A stretch of 24,463 nt of DNA, taken from assembly GCF_946479415.1 (NCBI RefSeq), contig NZ_CAMLFY010000064.1, positions 1 through 24,463 of the forward strand, given 5' to 3'. A model generated the notes under the pieces. That model was not told the origin of the DNA and made no database searches. It worked only from the letters and a program-made list of their open reading frames with translations. This document shows positions 23,008-24,463 of the stretch, in pieces. Both the position numbers and the translations under genes were made by a program. The DNA is from an uncultured Shinella sp. (GTDB lineage Bacteria; Pseudomonadota; Alphaproteobacteria; Rhizobiales; Rhizobiaceae). Position 1 is the stretch's first letter; each line of letters begins with the position of its first letter.

Positions 23008-24126
23008 ATGGCTATCACGATCACCGCGAATGACGCGAACAAGGACGGCAAGGGCATCGATTTTTCCGCCTATCTCGCAAACTACAACAAGACCTTCACG
23101 CGCGCGGGTTACGGCGGCTTCAACAGCACCGATCCGATGGCGATGAGCGGCACGCAGTACTATTCGAACGATGCCAGCAAATATGGTGTGGTTCTGACGT
23201 CGGGCAAGACGGCGTGGAACTACAACATGTCGACGCACAAGGTCACCGGCTCGCTGAACACGGTCGAGTTCGGCAACTCGATTGCGCTCGATAGCGCGAC
23301 CAGCACCTTCAAGATGGTCTCCGATGTGAAGATTACGGGTCTCGGCGTGACCGACACGACGCTCGGCGGCCAGATCCTCAGCGATATCATGGGCGGCAAG
23401 TCCACGACTGCCGGTGCGACAACCAGCCTCGTCAAGATCCTGAGCGCCAATTCGATCGTCTTCAACGGCAGCACGGGTTCGGATGTCTTCGCCGGTTATG
23501 GCAAGGACGACACGCTGAAGGGCGGCAACGGCAACGACAAGTTCTTCGGCAATGGCGGCAATGACGCGCTGCACGGCGGCAACGGCAACGATACGCTTTA
23601 TGGCGATGCCGGCAATGACAAGCTCTATGGCGACGCTGGCAACGACAAGCTGTATGGCGGCGCCGGCAATGACACGCTCTACGGTGGCGACGGCAAGGAC
23701 ACGCTCAACGGCGGTGCCGGCACCGATACGCTGCGCGGCGGCAATGACGACGATTTCCTCTTCGGCTACGCTGGCAACGACAAGCTCTACGGCGATGCCG
23801 GCAATGACAGGCTGGAAGGCGGCGCCGGTAACGACACGCTCGACGGCGGTCTCGGTAACGACATCCTGTCCGGTGGTGTGGGTGCAGATACCTTCATCAT
23901 CAAGTCGGGCCAGGGTATCGACAAGATCACGGACTTCGAAGCCGGCAGCGCAGGCACGGATGTGATCCAGCTCGACAAGGCCGTGCTGAAGAGCTTTGCC
24001 ACAGTTCTCAGCCACGCCACGGAAACGCGCGCTGGTGACCTGGTCATCAAGTATGGTGCCGGCTCGATCACCCTTGAGGGCATCGCAAAGGCTGACCTGC
24101 ACGCAAGCGACTTCCTCTTCGTTTAA
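23008..24126 (+). CDS. Secreted RTX protein with HasA-like N-terminal domain
   Basis: A 372-residue protein built for type I secretion. Residues 1-115 resemble the hemophore HasA: FSAYLANYNKTF, GGFNSTDP, SGTQYY, then WNYNMSTHKVTGSLNTVEFG and a DVKITGL strand. Tyr 72 lines up with the heme-ligand Tyr 75 of Serratia HasA and His 77 with its neighbour His 83, while the loop that carries His 32 in HasA is shortened and has no His. Residues 154-297 are 16 nonapeptide RTX repeats that bind calcium in a beta-roll. The tail ends ASDFLFV, an acidic residue followed by hydrophobics, as in PrtD-type secretion signals. There is no Sec signal. GGAAGG lies about 13 bases before the ATG. Alternative: a generic RTX calcium-binding protein with no heme role. 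Confidence 0.85.
   Translation: MAITITANDANKDGKGIDFSAYLANYNKTFTRAGYGGFNSTDPMAMSGTQYYSNDASKYGVVLTSGKTAWNYNMSTHKVTGSLNTVEFGNSIALDSATSTFKMVSDVKITGLGVTDTTLGGQILSDIMGGKSTTAGATTSLVKILSANSIVFNGSTGSDVFAGYGKDDTLKGGNGNDKFFGNGGNDALHGGNGNDTLYGDAGNDKLYGDAGNDKLYGGAGNDTLYGGDGKDTLNGGAGTDTLRGGNDDDFLFGYAGNDKLYGDAGNDRLEGGAGNDTLDGGLGNDILSGGVGADTFIIKSGQGIDKITDFEAGSAGTDVIQLDKAVLKSFATVLSHATETRAGDLVIKYGAGSITLEGIAKADLHASDFLFV
23467..23898 (+). repeat. 16 RTX nonapeptide repeats
   Basis: Sixteen consecutive 27-base units encode GGxGxDxLx-type nonapeptides (residues 154-297). The middle units (for example GDAGNDKLY three times, GGAGNDTLY) are nearly identical in DNA, which makes copy-number change by slippage or recombination possible. 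The first and last units are the most diverged. Confidence 0.95.
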
Positions 24127-24152
24127 GTACTCAGACCTCCAGGTACTTTCAG

Positions 24153-24178
24153 AAAGCCGGGCGCGAGCCCGGCTTTTT
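24153..24178 (+). terminator. Intrinsic terminator of the RTX gene
   Basis: A perfect stem AAAGCCGGGC / GCCCGGCTTT with a GCGA tetraloop ends in five T residues, 26 bases after the stop codon. It also separates this gene from the convergent gene ending at 24186. Confidence 0.9.
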
Positions 24179-24185
24179 GTGTCTC

Positions 24186-24463
24186 TCAATAGCTGCCCCG
24201 GTCCGGGTGGGGAATGAGGGCGCCCCAGCGCCTGTGCCAGAGGTCATCCTCGTCGATGACCACGAGGACACGAGAATTGACGTCGCCTGCGAGGATGTGC
24301 GCCGCGGCGGTCAGCGCCTCCGGCACGGGCATAGGCACCGTGTCGCGCGCTTGCGCAGGATCTGTGACGAAGGCGCAGGGACCGGCGATACTGTCGATCA
24401 GCGTCACCACAAGGTCCGTTTCCTTGCGAACGTCATTGCGTGAAACCTTGTGGTAGACGGGCA
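24186..24463 (-). CDS. Unrecognised small protein, start codon cut by window edge
   Basis: A frame open to the right edge. The last two bases, read on the minus strand, are the TG of an NTG codon followed by CCC-GTC-TAC, so the protein probably begins MPVYHKVSRNDV exactly at the edge and is about 92 residues long. A later GTG at 24410 is less likely. The product has no signal peptide or membrane segment; it contains an LVVTLIDSIAGP stretch, a hydrophobic strand RVLVVIDEDD and an ending WGALIPHPDRGSY. I do not recognise the family. It converges on the RTX gene across a terminator. Confidence 0.6.
   Translation of the reverse strand, partial: PVYHKVSRNDVRKETDLVVTLIDSIAGPCAFVTDPAQARDTVPMPVPEALTAAAHILAGDVNSRVLVVIDEDDLWHRRWGALIPHPDRGSY

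Noticed and set aside
23467..23898. Regular repeat array considered as a CRISPR
   Set aside because: The repeats are in frame, encode RTX nonapeptides and have no unique spacers.

Overview
The window reads as a chromosomal stretch of an alphaproteobacterium of the order Hyphomicrobiales (Rhizobiales), most likely family Rhizobiaceae; the genus cannot be fixed from the sequence. The signs are high GC with strong third-position GC bias, the order smc then ppdK, a RIME-like intergenic palindrome, a PrsD/PrsE-type secretion pair, a cysH-cysD-cysN block, a rhizobial-type housekeeping promoter (CTTGTC-N17-CTATAG) on a tRNA gene, and several matches to the alphaproteobacterial general-stress (EcfG/RpoE2) promoter.

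Layout. 1-5250: a 120-bp inverted repeat, smc, a convergent MFS transporter, and a 48-residue membrane protein. 5385-9973: ppdK, a small lipoprotein, an unrecognised acidic protein, and a DUF1499-type membrane protein. 9970-13600: a metallo-beta-lactamase-fold hydrolase coupled to a small cupin, tRNA-Gln, a degenerate DMSP-lyase-like cupin, a SAM methyltransferase and a second lipoprotein. 13870-15334: a YciF-like ferritin-fold protein, tRNA-Pro and an MgtC/SapB protein. 15545-18860: the type I secretion pair prsD-prsE with its terminator, then a 25-residue membrane peptide with a strong terminator. 18860-19460: an AT-rich islet with one HTH-like protein behind two CCTTA palindromes. 19479-22741: cysH-cysD-cysN for assimilatory sulfate reduction. 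23008-24126: a secreted RTX protein whose N-terminus looks like the HasA hemophore. A gene cut by the window edge ends the sequence.

How the parts fit. The most coherent system is type I secretion: PrsD and PrsE form the inner-membrane part, and the RTX protein at 23008 has the repeats and C-terminal tail of a substrate for such an exporter. Its N-terminal domain resembles HasA and keeps the ligand tyrosine, but the loop carrying the second (His32) ligand is shortened. It would therefore be a calcium-stabilised, possibly heme-binding secreted protein. A second theme is stress control: four intergenic sites match GGAAC-N16-C(G/A)TT, each in front of a membrane or stress-type gene (the 48-aa protein, the YciF-like protein, the MgtC protein, the 25-aa peptide). 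The third candidate system is the islet HTH-like protein with its repeated CCTTA/TAAGG half-sites, which looks self-regulating.
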